Shown here one piece after another: positions 1 through 11,219 of a stretch of 64,000 nt of DNA. Made by a program: the position numbers and the translations under genes. A model generated the notes under the pieces. That model saw nothing but the letters and a program-made list of their open reading frames with translations, ran no database searches and was not told where the DNA came from. Where the stretch lies: contig NZ_KI391954.1 in NCBI RefSeq assembly GCF_000185725.2, forward strand, positions 1,460,185 to 1,524,184. Reading direction: 5' to 3'. The DNA comes from Segniliparus rugosus ATCC BAA-974 (GTDB taxonomy: Bacteria; Actinomycetota; Actinomycetes; Mycobacteriales; Mycobacteriaceae). Position 1 is the stretch's first letter, and every line of letters begins with the position of its first letter.

Positions 1-147
1 GCCGTGGTCGTCCGCGATGACGAGCAAGACCGAGCGCCGTCCCGCGCCGGAAGCGCCCGACGGGGAACGCGAGGTGTCGCAGGCCGCCGCCCCCAGCGCG
101 AGCGCGACGGCGGACAGGCCGAGCAGGCCTCTGCGGTCGATTTCCAT
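1..147 (-). CDS. Sulfatase-family lipoprotein, N-terminus only (cut by window edge)
   Basis: Only the first 49 residues are present; the gene runs off the left edge. The reading begins MEIDRRGLLGLSAVALALG and has a twin-arginine-like DRRG start, a hydrophobic segment and a lipobox ending in Cys23 (GAAAC), so an exported lipoprotein is likely. After a short linker comes VLLVIADDHG, which matches the first beta strand of alkaline-phosphatase-fold sulfatases, where the Asp pair binds the metal. The catalytic Cys/Ser motif lies outside the window. It sits 205 bases downstream of, and on the same strand as, a sulfate-ester dioxygenase and a sulfonate-type transporter, which supports a role in releasing sulfate from organic sulfate esters. 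The family call is an inference from a short stretch. I see no certain gene in 148-352. Confidence 0.6.
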   Translation of the reverse strand, partial: MEIDRRGLLGLSAVALALGAAACDTSRSPSGASGAGRRSVLLVIADDHG

Positions 148-352
148 AATGCTGCCTCCCTCAATCGATCAGAGACCCGAGTATCCCACGCGGGACGCGA
201 GGGCGTCAGACCCCGTCGACACGCTCGAGGATCCGCGCAAATATCGTCGAGGGGACGCGCTCCTCCTTGGCCGAGGAGGAGCGCTCCGGACTGATCGGAC
301 GCCTCGCCCAGCAGCAGGACGCGTTCGTCGCGGCTAACCGCAGGCGGGCGCG

Positions 353-1306
353 CTAGCCCGCGAAGCCCTGGTACGCGGTCGAGTCGCCGAGCAGCGCGCG
401 GCTCGGGCGCCCGTCCGCCCCGACCGGCACGTCGCCCGCGACGGTGACCCGGTGCAGCTTGCGGAACTGGTTGTCGTAGTCCGACACTCCATAGTGCTGG
501 GTGGCTCGGTTGTCCCACACGGCGACGTCGCCGAGGCTCCAATGCCAGCGGACGGTGTTCTCCAGCTTGGTGATCCGGTCCTGGAGGATCCGGTAGACCG
601 CGTCGGACTCCGAGGGCTTGAGGTCGAGGATATGGCTGACGAACTGGCCGAGCAGGAGGGTGCGCTCCCCCGTCTCCGGGTGCACGCGCACCACGGGGTG
701 CTCGGTCTCGTACTGGACGGAGCGGAACTCCTCGTACTGGGCGCGGCCTTTCTCCTCGTCCTGGCCCTCGTGCGCGTCGCGCTCGTGGGTGCGGGCGTAG
801 TCGTAGCGGTTGGTGTGCACCGCGCGCAACGACTCCGCCAAAAGGCGCAACGGCTCGGGGAGCCGGTTGTACGCCGAGGTGGTGTTGGCCCACGCCGTGG
901 TGCCGCCGTACTCGGGCAGGGCCACCGGGCGCAGCACCGAGAACGCGGGCGGGCTGTCCACGAACGTCACGTCGGTGTGCCAGCTGTCCGAGCGTCCGTG
1001 CTCGGAGTTGACCTCCAAGATGGCTCCCTCGGTGCGCGACCGGAGCGTCGGGTGCCCCAGGGTCAGCGGCCCCAGCTGCTCGGCGAACGCCCGCTGCCCG
1101 GCGTCGTCGAGGTGGTCTTGGCCTCGGAAGACGACGACCTTGTGGTCGAGGACGGCCTGGCGGATCGCCAGCGCGGTCTGGGCTCCGAGGTCCGCGCCAA
1201 GGCGGACTCCGGTGATCTCGGCTCCGATGTCCGAGGTGAGCTTGCGCAGCTGGGCTCCCTCCGGGAGGCTGGCGGCCAAGGCGGGGTTCGGGTGGGCGAT
1301 GGTCAT
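353..1306 (-). CDS. Alpha-ketoglutarate-dependent sulfate ester dioxygenase (TauD/TfdA family)
   Basis: 317 residues, the normal length for the TauD/AtsK family. It should use 2-oxoglutarate and O2 to cleave alkyl sulfate esters (or sulfonates) and liberate inorganic sulfur. The iron ligands are visible: His110 and Asp112 in SWHTDVTF, and His271 in WDNRATQH; Arg286 is placed to bind 2-oxoglutarate. Segments such as [19 protein letters not shown] and [11 protein letters not shown] strongly resemble M. tuberculosis Rv3406, an alkyl-sulfatase dioxygenase, more than classical taurine dioxygenase. The start is the ATG of MTIAHPNP. It lies 70 bases after the ABC permease gene in the same direction. 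Whether it prefers sulfate esters or taurine cannot be read from sequence alone. Confidence 0.88.
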   Translation of the reverse strand: MTIAHPNPALAASLPEGAQLRKLTSDIGAEITGVRLGADLGAQTALAIRQAVLDHKVVVFRGQDHLDDAGQRAFAEQLGPLTLGHPTLRSRTEGAILEVNSEHGRSDSWHTDVTFVDSPPAFSVLRPVALPEYGGTTAWANTTSAYNRLPEPLRLLAESLRAVHTNRYDYARTHERDAHEGQDEEKGRAQYEEFRSVQYETEHPVVRVHPETGERTLLLGQFVSHILDLKPSESDAVYRILQDRITKLENTVRWHWSLGDVAVWDNRATQHYGVSDYDNQFRKLHRVTVAGDVPVGADGRPSRALLGDSTAYQGFAG

Positions 1307-1376
1307 CTGGCTTCTCCTTCTGTTCGGTGCTCTGCTGGCCCGGCGCTGGTTCGTCCTGGAGCCGAGGGTCTGGCGC

Positions 1377-2243
1377 TCAGCCCTGCTCGCGCCAGCGGGA
1401 GGCGCGCCGTTCGAGGGCTGTGAGGACGGCGTTGACGACCAGGCCGACCAGCGCGATGGCGAGGACGCCGACGTACATGTCGGGGATGGCGAAACTGGAC
1501 TGGGCCGCCGTGATGAGATAGCCCAGCCCCGCCCGCGCGCCCACCATCTCCGCCGCGATCAGCACCAGGATGCTGGCCGCCGCCGCTTGCCGGACGCCGG
1601 TGAAGACGGAAGGGACCGCGCCGGGCAGCACCACCTTGCCGAACAGCGCCACATGCCCGAACCCCATCGACCGGGCGGCCTTGACGAGGAGCGGATCGAC
1701 AGATCGCACTCCGGCGATCGTCCCCAAGACGACGGGGAAGACCGCGGCGTAGAGCACGAGGGACACTTTCGAGGTCTCGCCGATGCCCAGGACGAGCACG
1801 AACACCGGGAGCAGGGCGAGCGGCGCGGTGTTGCGGAACAGCTCCAGCACCGGATTCGCATAGTCGGCGACGCGGGGGAACCACGCGATGGCCAGGCCCA
1901 AGGGCACTCCGAGCGCCACGGCTGCCGCGAAGCCGAGCCCGGCCCTTGTCAGGCTCGCGCCGAGATGTTCGGCGAGCTGGCCGTTGCCCAGCAGCGTCCA
2001 TCCGGCTTTGAGCACTTCGGACAGTGGCGGCAGGAACACCGAGTCCACCAGGCCGGCCCTCGGCGCGATCTCCCACAGCGCAAGGAGCGCCGCAACGCCC
2101 GCGGACTGGCGGAAGGCTTTGCCCGCCAGCCGGCGCAGACCGCCCCGCCGAGCGGGCCCGGCCGCGACCGGCTCGGACTGCCCGCCTGAGCGCGGTTCGT
2201 CGCCGGGCACGGTCGTTCGTTCGAGAACAGCGGCTTCAGGCAA
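1377..2243 (-). CDS. ABC transporter permease, nitrate/sulfonate/taurine type (SsuC-like)
   Basis: 288-residue inner-membrane permease with a polar N-terminal extension of about 50 residues and then roughly six hydrophobic segments. The EAA loop that docks the ATPase is present ([20 protein letters not shown]), and the family-typical [15 protein letters not shown] follows it. Its start overlaps the end of the ATPase gene by 8 bases, so the two are translationally coupled. Together with the ATPase and the binding protein it forms an importer; the adjacent dioxygenase and sulfatase point to sulfonates or sulfate esters as cargo. This is a context inference, since nitrate and pyrimidine-precursor importers have the same fold. 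Confidence 0.9.
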   Translation of the reverse strand: MPEAAVLERTTVPGDEPRSGGQSEPVAAGPARRGGLRRLAGKAFRQSAGVAALLALWEIAPRAGLVDSVFLPPLSEVLKAGWTLLGNGQLAEHLGASLTRAGLGFAAAVALGVPLGLAIAWFPRVADYANPVLELFRNTAPLALLPVFVLVLGIGETSKVSLVLYAAVFPVVLGTIAGVRSVDPLLVKAARSMGFGHVALFGKVVLPGAVPSVFTGVRQAAAASILVLIAAEMVGARAGLGYLITAAQSSFAIPDMYVGVLAIALVGLVVNAVLTALERRASRWREQG

Positions 2244-3036
2244 CTCGCGCCTCCGCCCTCTCGCGCAGCTCGCTCCAAATCTCGTGGCGGTACCTGCCGA
2301 ACACGGCGGAGGAGCGCACGTCCTCCTCGCCCGTCCGGCGGCCCGGCAGCTCGATCTGGAAGATCCGCTTGATCCGGCCCGGCCTCGGCGCGAGCACCGC
2401 GACGCGGTCGCCGAGGTAGACGGCCTCTTCGATGTCGTGGGTGATGAACACGACCGTTTTGCCGGTGGAGCGCTGGATCTGCAGCAGTTGGTCTTGCAGT
2501 CCCTCGCGAGTCTGCGCGTCCAGCGCCCCGAACGGCTCGTCCATCAGGAGCACTTCGGGGTCGAACGCGAGGCTGCGCGCGATGGCGACGCGTTGGCGCA
2601 TCCCTCCGGAGAGCTGCGCGGGATAGCGGTTCGCGAAGTCGGCGAGCCCGACCAGGTCCAGATAGTGCCGGGCCGTCTGCTTGCGCTGAGCGCGGGAGAG
2701 CCCCTTGGCCTCCAGGCCCAGCTCCACGTTCGCCTGGGCGGTCCGCCACGGGAGCAGGGCGTACTGCTGGAAGGCGACGCCCCGGTCCAGGCCGGGCCCG
2801 GTGATCCGCTTCCCGTCGAGCGAGATGACGCCCTGCGTGGGCTGGTCGAGGCCGGTCAAGAGGTCGAGCAAGGTGGACTTCCCGCAGCCCGAGGGGCCGA
2901 CGAGGACGAAGAACTCCCCCGAGGCCACCTCGAACGAGATCCGGTCGAGCGCGAGACCGTCCGCCCCAGGGAGCGCCCCGAAGCGCTTGCTCACCGACGA
3001 CACGATGATTTTCGCCGGTGTCGGGATCTCCGTCAT
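2236..3036 (-). CDS. ABC transporter ATP-binding protein, sulfonate/nitrate type (SsuB-like)
   Basis: 266-residue cytoplasmic ATPase. In order it shows Walker A (GPSGCGKST), a Q-loop (FQQYALLPWRTA), the ABC signature (LSGGMRQR), Walker B (VLLMDEPFGALD) and a switch His (FITHDIEEA). The Q-loop context and DEPFGALDAQTR are typical of the SsuB/TauB/NrtD group. Its ATG overlaps the stop of the binding-protein gene by 4 bases (ATGA, 3033-3036) and its end overlaps the permease start, so the three transporter genes form one coupled operon read leftwards. Confidence 0.93.
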   Translation of the reverse strand: MTEIPTPAKIIVSSVSKRFGALPGADGLALDRISFEVASGEFFVLVGPSGCGKSTLLDLLTGLDQPTQGVISLDGKRITGPGLDRGVAFQQYALLPWRTAQANVELGLEAKGLSRAQRKQTARHYLDLVGLADFANRYPAQLSGGMRQRVAIARSLAFDPEVLLMDEPFGALDAQTREGLQDQLLQIQRSTGKTVVFITHDIEEAVYLGDRVAVLAPRPGRIKRIFQIELPGRRTGEEDVRSSAVFGRYRHEIWSELRERAEARVA

Positions 3037-4088
3037 GCTGCCGCTCCCTGCTCCTCGCCTGCGAGGTACGGATTGAACTCATTGGTGTACGCGTCCTCGG
3101 CCCGCACTTGGCCGGGCGAGAGTTTGCCGGTGCGCACCAGCCGGTCGATCCAGACTTGGAACTCCGCGTCCCGCATCACCCCGCCTTTGGCCGGAACGGT
3201 GGAGGTCATGTAGTACTGCACCGCCTCGACGGACTCGGCGCGGTGGCGGCGGCGGATGATGTCGAGGAATTTCGCGCGGACCTCCTCTGGCGCGCGGCTC
3301 TGCGCCCAGACCAGCGCGCGGGCCACGCCCTGCACGTAGTCTTTGAGCACGTCCGGGTTCGCCTGGATGTAGCCCTTGCGGAAAACCTGGCTGCCGTAGC
3401 CGAACGGCCCGAACAGCGACTGGTCGGAGAACACCCGGCGCAGCCCGCCCCGCCGCTCCGCGGCGATGAGGAAGCCGCCGGAGAGCGCCGCCGCGTCGAC
3501 TTGGCGATTGCGCAGCGCCGTCTCCTGGCTCACCGGCGGCACCACGACCTCGGTCAGCTTGCCCGCCTCTTGTTCCGGCACGCCCTGCCGGAACAGCCAT
3601 TCCCGCAGCACCATCTCGGAGTGCGCGCCCATCGTGTTGAGCGCGACCGACTTGCCGATCAGATCCTTGGAGTCCCGGATCGGGCTGTCGTCGAGGACGA
3701 CGTACGCCGTGTTCGGCTCCACCTGGTCGGCCCCGTAGTACGTGATGACGCTCTGCACCTTCGCCTTGGCCGCGACGAGTTTGACCACCGCGCCGTCGAA
3801 CGCCTGGCCGACGTCGACCTGGTCGGTGGCGACGGATTGGATGTCCTGCGGGCCCGAGGTGGTCGATCCGACCCATTGCAGCTTGACCTTGTGGAAATAG
3901 CCGAGGTCCTCGGCGAGCTCCTGCCACAGCACCGTGCCGGGCCAGCCTTGATAGCGGATGACCGCTTTCCCCTCCGCGTCTCGCACCGCCGAGGTCGGGA
4001 TCGCGCAGCTCGCCGCCAGCGGAGCCGCCGCGACGAGCGCGAGGCCGGCCAACGCCCGGAGCGCGGCGCGTCGGGGGCTGGCGGTCAT
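3033..4088 (-). CDS. Sulfonate/nitrate ABC transporter substrate-binding lipoprotein (SsuA-like)
   Basis: 351 residues from the chosen ATG at 4088. The N-terminus MTASPRRAALRALAGLALVA has a twin-arginine pair, a hydrophobic core and a lipobox ending AASC, so the protein should be Tat-exported and lipid-anchored. A GTG 33 bases upstream (4121) is open in frame but would bury the signal peptide, so the ATG is preferred. The mature part follows the NMT1/SsuA fold: IRYQGWPGTVLW near the N-terminus, TDQVDVGQAFDGA, and a later DAAALSGGFLIAAE. It is the first gene of the leftward operon with SsuB-like and SsuC-like partners, the dioxygenase and the sulfatase. Its actual ligand is unknown. Confidence 0.85.
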   Translation of the reverse strand: MTASPRRAALRALAGLALVAAAPLAASCAIPTSAVRDAEGKAVIRYQGWPGTVLWQELAEDLGYFHKVKLQWVGSTTSGPQDIQSVATDQVDVGQAFDGAVVKLVAAKAKVQSVITYYGADQVEPNTAYVVLDDSPIRDSKDLIGKSVALNTMGAHSEMVLREWLFRQGVPEQEAGKLTEVVVPPVSQETALRNRQVDAAALSGGFLIAAERRGGLRRVFSDQSLFGPFGYGSQVFRKGYIQANPDVLKDYVQGVARALVWAQSRAPEEVRAKFLDIIRRRHRAESVEAVQYYMTSTVPAKGGVMRDAEFQVWIDRLVRTGKLSPGQVRAEDAYTNEFNPYLAGEEQGAAA

Positions 4089-4215
4089 GCCATCCAGGTA
4101 TAGTTCCGAACCCTTGCCCACAGGCTGGGCTTGTTCGGCTGGCGACGGGCGTCGTCGCAGCTCTCCCGCCCTTTCCGAGTTGGAATCACATGGGCGCGGA
4201 AGTTCGCCCCCCCCG

Positions 4216-4920
4216 CTACGGGCGGATCTTGTCGGCGATCCGGTCGAGCGCTTTGACCGCCGCGCCCCGGTACGGGGAGTCGGCGTAGGTCTTCACACGG
4301 ATCAGCACGTTGCCCGCGACGCGGACGGCGACGAAGTCCTTGCGGTAGAGCGTCGGCACCCGCGCCTCGTACACCTCGGTCGTCCCGTCGTCGCGGACGA
4401 TGGCGAGGTCAACCGGATCCGGCGGATTCATCGGATGCTCTTCGCACTTTCGGATCACCGAGGCCACGTCGGGCGGCGGCACGCAGGGCGCGACGACCGA
4501 GAAACCCGCCGCGCAGACCTGCGCGCTCTGCCCGAGGCGTGCGAACGCCTCCCGCGCGGCTTCCGCGTCCGGATACACGGCGACAGCCTGCTCGATACTC
4601 GGCACGCCCAGCCCGCCGTCGGACAGGCTCGCGCTCCTCGCGCTCGCGAAATCCTCCCCGAACAGCTGTTGCGCGCTGTACCACGGCGTGCATTGCGGCG
4701 GGTCGAAGCGCGTGCCTTCCCATTCGGAGACGATCTTGCCCGAGGGCTGGAGCGCGGTGAACGAGGCCCGTCCGCCTTCTCCGCGCACAAGCGCGTTTCC
4801 TTCCTCTGCGCCGAGCAGCAAGGAGTCGATCTGCGCGGCGGGGAAGGCGTGCGCCTCGCCGACAGCCCCCCAGGCCAGCCCCAGCACGCCCAGCGCGCCG
4901 ACGACCCCTCGAAATCCCAT
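4216..4920 (-). CDS. Secreted protein with PknH-type extracellular sensor domain
   Basis: 234 residues from the ATG at 4920. The N-terminus MGFRGVVGALGVLGLAWGAV is a Sec signal peptide ending at AHA. The mature region begins FPAAQIDSLLLGAEE and contains paired cysteines (PQCTPW, QVCAAGF, VAPCVPP, IRKCEE) and a C-terminal RVAGNVLIRVKTY. This layout matches the PknH_C sensor domain found outside kinase PknH and in several mycobacterial lipoproteins. No kinase domain is attached. It starts 7 bases after the stop of an amino-acid ABC ATPase gene on the same strand, so it is probably the last gene of that operon. A role in extracytoplasmic ligand sensing is an inference from the family. Confidence 0.7.
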   Translation of the reverse strand: MGFRGVVGALGVLGLAWGAVGEAHAFPAAQIDSLLLGAEEGNALVRGEGGRASFTALQPSGKIVSEWEGTRFDPPQCTPWYSAQQLFGEDFASARSASLSDGGLGVPSIEQAVAVYPDAEAAREAFARLGQSAQVCAAGFSVVAPCVPPPDVASVIRKCEEHPMNPPDPVDLAIVRDDGTTEVYEARVPTLYRKDFVAVRVAGNVLIRVKTYADSPYRGAAVKALDRIADKIRP

Positions 4921-4927
4921 GCGCCGA

Positions 4928-5665
4928 TCATAACCGACGCGACCGGGCGAGGAAGGCCGCAAGCCGCTCGCTCTGCGGGCGGTCCAGCATATCCGCCGGG
5001 CTCCCCCGCTCGGCGACTTTGCCCTCGTACAGGAAACAGATCTCATCCGCGACCTCGCGGGCGAAGCCGAGCTCGTGGGTGGCCAGGAGCATAGTCGCCC
5101 CGTCCGCCCGGACTTGGCGCAACAAGTCCAAAACCTCTCCGGTGAGTTCGGGGTCCAACGCAGCGGTGACCTCGTCGAGCAGGAGGAGCCTCGGACTTGT
5201 CACGAGGGCCCGCGCGATGGCGACGCGCTGTTGCTGCCCGCCGGAGAGCTCGCCGGGCTTCGCGCGCGCCTTGTCCGCGAGCCCCACCCGGTCCAGCATC
5301 GCCAGCGCCTGCTCGCGCGCTTCGCTTTTGCGCTTGCCGTGCACACGGATCGGCGCGAGGGTCAGATTGTCGAGCACGGTGAGATGCGGGAAGAGGTTGT
5401 ACGACTGGAACACCACGCCCATTCGGGCGCGCACCGCGTCGGCCGCGACCCTGGGGTCGCAGATGTCCTCCCCCTCGAAGAGGATCACCCCGTCGTCCAC
5501 CGTCTCGAGCAAAGAGAGGCAGCGCAGCAGCGTGGATTTCCCCGAGCCCGAGCCGCCGATGAGCGCAACGCACTGGCCAGGGGCCAGATCGACATCAAGG
5601 CCGTCCAGCACCGTCTGTCCCCGATAGGCTTTCCGCACCTCCCTGGCGCTGAGCACGGGCGTCAT
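4928..5665 (-). CDS. Polar amino acid ABC transporter ATP-binding protein (GlnQ/HisP-like)
   Basis: 245-residue ATPase. Motifs: Walker A GGSGSGKST, the group-specific QSYNLFPHLTVLDN at the Q-loop, signature LSGGQQQRVAIARAL, Walker B LLLLDEVTAALDPE, and the switch His in LATHELGFAREV. VFQSYNLFPHLTVL and the DEVTAALDPEL variant are hallmarks of polar amino acid importers. Its start overlaps the permease stop by 4 bases (5662-5665), which shows tight coupling. It works with the permease at 5662-6537 and the binding protein at 6534-7463. Confidence 0.92.
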   Translation of the reverse strand: MTPVLSAREVRKAYRGQTVLDGLDVDLAPGQCVALIGGSGSGKSTLLRCLSLLETVDDGVILFEGEDICDPRVAADAVRARMGVVFQSYNLFPHLTVLDNLTLAPIRVHGKRKSEAREQALAMLDRVGLADKARAKPGELSGGQQQRVAIARALVTSPRLLLLDEVTAALDPELTGEVLDLLRQVRADGATMLLATHELGFAREVADEICFLYEGKVAERGSPADMLDRPQSERLAAFLARSRRL

Positions 5666-6537
5666 AACCCCGGCCTCCCCGCCTCGTGCCAGCTCTTCCG
5701 CCGCGCGTACCAGTCCGTGAACCGGGCGAGCGGGATCGTCAGCGCCACGAACAGCGCGCCCGCCACAACGTACGGGGTGAAGTTGAAGTCGCTCGCGGTC
5801 TGGATCTGCGCGGCTCGGATCGCGTCCACCACGCCCAGGACCGCGATCAGCCCGGAGTCCTTCTGCAGGCTCACCAGGTCGTTGAGCAGCGCGGGGGCGA
5901 CCGCCCTGATCGCCTGGGGCAGCACGACGAACCGCATCGTCGCCCCGCCCCGCAGGCCGAGCGCGCGGGCGGCGAGGCGCTGGGTCTGCGGGACGGACTC
6001 GACGCCCGCGCGGAACACCTCAGCGACATAGGCCGAGTACGTGAGGACGAGCGCGGCCGCGCCCCAGAACAGCGCCTCTTTCGGCAGTCCTTTCAGCCGC
6101 AGCGCGGGCGCGCCGAAGCCGAGCAGGAAGATCACCAGGAGCACCGGCAGGCCTCGGAAGAGATCCACATAGCCGGTCGCCAACGCGCGCAGCGGGAAGA
6201 GGACCGGCCCGCGCGAGGTCCGCAGCAGCGCCAGCCCGAGGCCCAGCAGGAAGATGAGCGCGGCGCACAGCACCGTGACGCGGATGTTCAGCCACAGCCC
6301 GTCGAGCACTTTCGGGAGCGCGGCCTGCGCCTTGGCCGGGTCGAAAAAGCTCGCGCGCACCCTCGGCCAGCCCGGAGCCGAGCCGACTGCGAGGACGAGC
6401 GCCGCCAGGACGACGAGGGTGCTCGCCCCCGCGACGAGCCACGACCGGTAGGCCATGCGGCGGCGGATCCGGTCGCGTTCCTGCTGGACCGCAGAAGGCC
6501 GGTGCGCGGTCGAGGCGTTGGCTCTGTTCGCGCTCAT
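5662..6537 (-). CDS. Polar amino acid ABC transporter permease (HisM/GlnP-like)
   Basis: 291-residue integral membrane protein from the ATG at 6537, which overlaps the stop of the binding-protein gene by 4 bases. After a charged N-terminus of about 30 residues there is a transmembrane segment, a periplasmic stretch (SFFDPAKAQAALPKVLDGLW), and a permease core with four or five more membrane spans. The EAA-type loop reads AARALGLRGGATMRFVVLPQ, and YSAYVAEVFRAGVESV is typical of the HEQRo family of amino acid permeases. It is the channel partner of the GlnQ-like ATPase. The open frame extends far upstream, but that part is antisense-like and lacks family similarity. Confidence 0.9.
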   Translation of the reverse strand: MSANRANASTAHRPSAVQQERDRIRRRMAYRSWLVAGASTLVVLAALVLAVGSAPGWPRVRASFFDPAKAQAALPKVLDGLWLNIRVTVLCAALIFLLGLGLALLRTSRGPVLFPLRALATGYVDLFRGLPVLLVIFLLGFGAPALRLKGLPKEALFWGAAALVLTYSAYVAEVFRAGVESVPQTQRLAARALGLRGGATMRFVVLPQAIRAVAPALLNDLVSLQKDSGLIAVLGVVDAIRAAQIQTASDFNFTPYVVAGALFVALTIPLARFTDWYARRKSWHEAGRPGL

Positions 6538-7463
6538 CGCAGCGTCGGGACTCCTGCGCCCTCGCCCAGCCAGCGGCGTTCGAGTTCGGCGAGCGAACCG
6601 TTCTGCCGCAGACGGCCGAGCGCCTCGTCCACGCACGAGGTGAGCGGGCTGCCCTTGCCCAGCACAAGGCCGAACTGTTCGTCGGCGACTGAGGGAATCG
6701 TGCCGACCACCGCGACCTCCCCGTCGGAGATCCGGGTCCGGGAGCTGCTGTTGATCTCGAATCCGGTGGGCAAGTCCACGACCAGCGCGCCCACTTGGCC
6801 CGAAAGGAGCGCCTGCGCCGCCAGGTCGTTCGTGTCGTAGTACGCGACTGGCTCCTTCGGCTTGACCACCTGCTCGACCGACTGGGCGCTTGTGGTGCCG
6901 ACGACCACGCCGATCTTCTCCCCCGCCACCTCGGCGAGGCTCGGAGCCGACGGAGCCGCTGGGCCCGGCAGGACGCCTCGGATCTCCAGCACCACCTGCT
7001 TCACCCGGTAATAGCCGGTCGAGAAGTCCACCACGCGGCGGCGGGCCTCGGTGATCGAAACCTGGTTCACGTCGAAGTCGAACGCCTTCTCCCCCGGGGC
7101 GAAGGCGTTGGCGAACGGCACCCGCGTCCAGACCACTTGCTCTTTCGAGAAGCCCATCTCCCCTGCGACGGCGTACGCGAGCGCGGACTCGTATCCTTGC
7201 CCGTTCGCGGGGTCGTCGCTTCGGAACCATGGCGCGTACGCGGGCTGGTCGGTGGCGACCGTCAGCTTGCCCGGAGCGCGCAAGGGCAGCGCCGCGATGT
7301 TCCGGCAGTCTGCGGGGCGCACCGGGCCGTCGTCCTCGGGAGCGCAGCCGACGAGGCCGAGCCCGAGCACGACGGCCCCGAGCGCGCGGGCGGTCCTAGC
7401 CAGCGGAGCTCCCGAACGTCTCCATGGCCTCCGCGAGCGCCTCGGGCGACACTTCGCGCACAT
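6534..7463 (-). CDS. Amino acid ABC transporter substrate-binding lipoprotein
   Basis: 309 residues if translation begins at the ATG at 7463. The N-terminus is very basic and is followed by ALGAVVLGLGLVGC, a clear lipobox, so this is a membrane-anchored binding protein. The mature part has the SBP_bac_3 fold: LTVATDQPAYAPWF, GYESALAYAVAGEMG, FDFDVNQVSITEARRRVVDFS and LAELERRWLG near the end. The start codon is uncertain: this ATG lies 68 bases inside the end of the glyoxalase-like gene, and no better ATG or GTG precedes the signal peptide. It recruits the amino acid substrate for the permease and ATPase downstream. Confidence 0.82.
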   Translation of the reverse strand: MCAKCRPRRSRRPWRRSGAPLARTARALGAVVLGLGLVGCAPEDDGPVRPADCRNIAALPLRAPGKLTVATDQPAYAPWFRSDDPANGQGYESALAYAVAGEMGFSKEQVVWTRVPFANAFAPGEKAFDFDVNQVSITEARRRVVDFSTGYYRVKQVVLEIRGVLPGPAAPSAPSLAEVAGEKIGVVVGTTSAQSVEQVVKPKEPVAYYDTNDLAAQALLSGQVGALVVDLPTGFEINSSSRTRISDGEVAVVGTIPSVADEQFGLVLGKGSPLTSCVDEALGRLRQNGSLAELERRWLGEGAGVPTLR

Positions 7464-7869
7464 GGTGGGCGATGGACCATTGGTGCCCGAACGGGTCCTT
7501 CACAACGCCGTACCGGTCGCCCCAGAACTGGTCCTCCAGCGGCATGGCGACCTCCGCGCCCGCCTCGACGGCGCGCGCGAACGCGGCGTCCGCGTCGGGG
7601 ACGTAGAGGTGGATCGTCACCGGGCTGCCGCCGAGCGCGAGCGGGGTGCTCTGTTTGCCCTCGCAGAATTCGGGGAAGTCGTCGTTGAGGAAGATCCGCG
7701 CGCCGTTGATGGACACCGCCGCGTGCATGACCTTCCCGTCGGGCGTGGCCACGACGCCGAGGCTCTCCGCTCCGAACGCCTTCTCGTAGAACGAGATGGC
7801 GGCCTTCGAGTCGGACACGACCAAATGCGGGATCACCGCAGGTTCGGTGACAGGCTTTTCATCGGGCAT
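7396..7869 (-). CDS. Glyoxalase/bleomycin-resistance fold protein (PhnB-like)
   Basis: 157 residues from the ATG at 7869, preceded by an AAAGGAG ribosome-binding site. It is a vicinal-oxygen-chelate protein with paired beta-alpha-beta-beta-beta modules: PHLVVSDSKAAISFYEKAFG in the first half and VTIHLYVPDADAAFARAVEAG in the second, ending DPFGHQWSIAHH. This is the usual pattern of PhnB / '3-demethylubiquinone-like' VOC proteins, whose substrates are mostly unknown. It precedes the amino-acid ABC transporter genes on the same strand and overlaps the binding-protein gene. Function beyond the fold is not assigned. Confidence 0.82.
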   Translation of the reverse strand: MPDEKPVTEPAVIPHLVVSDSKAAISFYEKAFGAESLGVVATPDGKVMHAAVSINGARIFLNDDFPEFCEGKQSTPLALGGSPVTIHLYVPDADAAFARAVEAGAEVAMPLEDQFWGDRYGVVKDPFGHQWSIAHHVREVSPEALAEAMETFGSSAG

Positions 7870-7960
7870 GACGTGCTCCTTTGTTCGTCGTGGCCAGCAG
7901 TTCTGCCGGTCGTTCAGCAGCCTACAAGAGGTGGCTGACAAAATACCGCCCTTTTCGGAC

Positions 7961-10328
<2,368 letters not shown>

Positions 10329-10387
10329 TCACCGCGCCAGAGCATCAGGCGCCGAGGTCACAGTGTACCGTCCGCCGAGCCTGGCGC

Positions 10388-10393
10388 TACTGT
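10388..10393 (+). promoter_or_regulatory. -10 box of a leaderless promoter (Rv0358-like gene)
   Basis: TACTGT ends 7 nt before the ATG at 10401, where the transcript should start. No Shine-Dalgarno sequence precedes the ATG, which fits a leaderless mRNA. Confidence 0.55.
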
Positions 10394-10400
10394 TGGCACG

Positions 10401-11090
10401 ATGTCCGCGCTCGTGCTCGCCCATGCGAGCCGCCAGCTCCCCGAGAGTTTGGCGGCACTGCCGCAGATCCACCGGCTGTCTTCCTTCGCGGACCGCAAAG
10501 CCTTGGACCAGGCGTTGCGGGGGGCGAAAACGGCGCGGCGCCTGATCGTGCTGCCCGCCGAGGGCTCGGGGGCCGACGCCGATCTGGCCGCCGTGCTGAC
10601 GCGGCTGATGCGGCGCGAGCAGCTGGAGCTGCCCGTCGCGTATCTGCCGGCTGAACGCACGCCGTGCGCGAAGGCACACGCGCTCTCGCTCGACCCGGAC
10701 CGGGCGCTGGCCGAAGCCGCGGTCCCCCGGCCGTTGCTCCGGGACGACGACGGCTTCGCCATCGTCGGCGAGGCGGCGATCACCGGCCCCGAGGGCGGCT
10801 CGTTCTACGGCGAGAGCATCGTGGACGACACGCAGCTGCGGTTCGGCGAGATCGGATCGGTCGTCGTGCGCGCCACCGGCTCGGCTCCGGGTTTGCGGGC
10901 CTGCGCGCGGCGCGGCGGCCGGCTCGGCGGCTTGGCCGAGGGGATCCTCCCGCCGAAATGGGTCGAGGGGCGGGCCGCGCAGACCGGCGCGGCGGCGATG
11001 CGCGTCGTCCGGGACGGCGTCGCGGCACCGCGCTCTCGGACCCGGATCACGTTTTTCCGGCACACCGAGGACTGGCTGCTCGTCCCCTAG
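10401..11090 (+). CDS. Conserved actinobacterial hypothetical protein (Rv0358-like)
   Basis: 229 residues from the ATG at 10401. It opens MSALVLAHASRQLPESLAAL, ends with THFFRHTEDWLLVP-like sequence (ITFFRHTEDWLLVP) and has no signal peptide or membrane segment. Its position, divergent from purA, matches M. tuberculosis Rv0358. The middle resembles a small soluble alpha/beta domain (ARRLIVLPAEGSGADADLA) followed by a beta-rich C-terminal half with EGGSFYGESIVDDTQLRF; I do not recognise a catalytic motif. The much longer open frame that runs upstream through the purA region is antisense to purA and is not used. No function is assigned. Confidence 0.75.
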   Translation: MSALVLAHASRQLPESLAALPQIHRLSSFADRKALDQALRGAKTARRLIVLPAEGSGADADLAAVLTRLMRREQLELPVAYLPAERTPCAKAHALSLDPDRALAEAAVPRPLLRDDDGFAIVGEAAITGPEGGSFYGESIVDDTQLRFGEIGSVVVRATGSAPGLRACARRGGRLGGLAEGILPPKWVEGRAAQTGAAAMRVVRDGVAAPRSRTRITFFRHTEDWLLVP

Positions 11091-11219
11091 CCCGCCGAGT
11101 CGGGAAAACCCGGAAGTCCGGTGTGCTAACGTCGAAGGCCGATCAGCCACGTCGATGTGCGCTCAGGGGGACACCGCGCTGAGTTCGAGTTGAGATGTAT
11201 CACGAGAGGACTGTCTTGT

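Noticed and set aside
148-352. Small plus-strand frame ending at 356 with a helical C-terminus
   Set aside because: No start codon or ribosome-binding site in frame, and too little sequence to support a gene.
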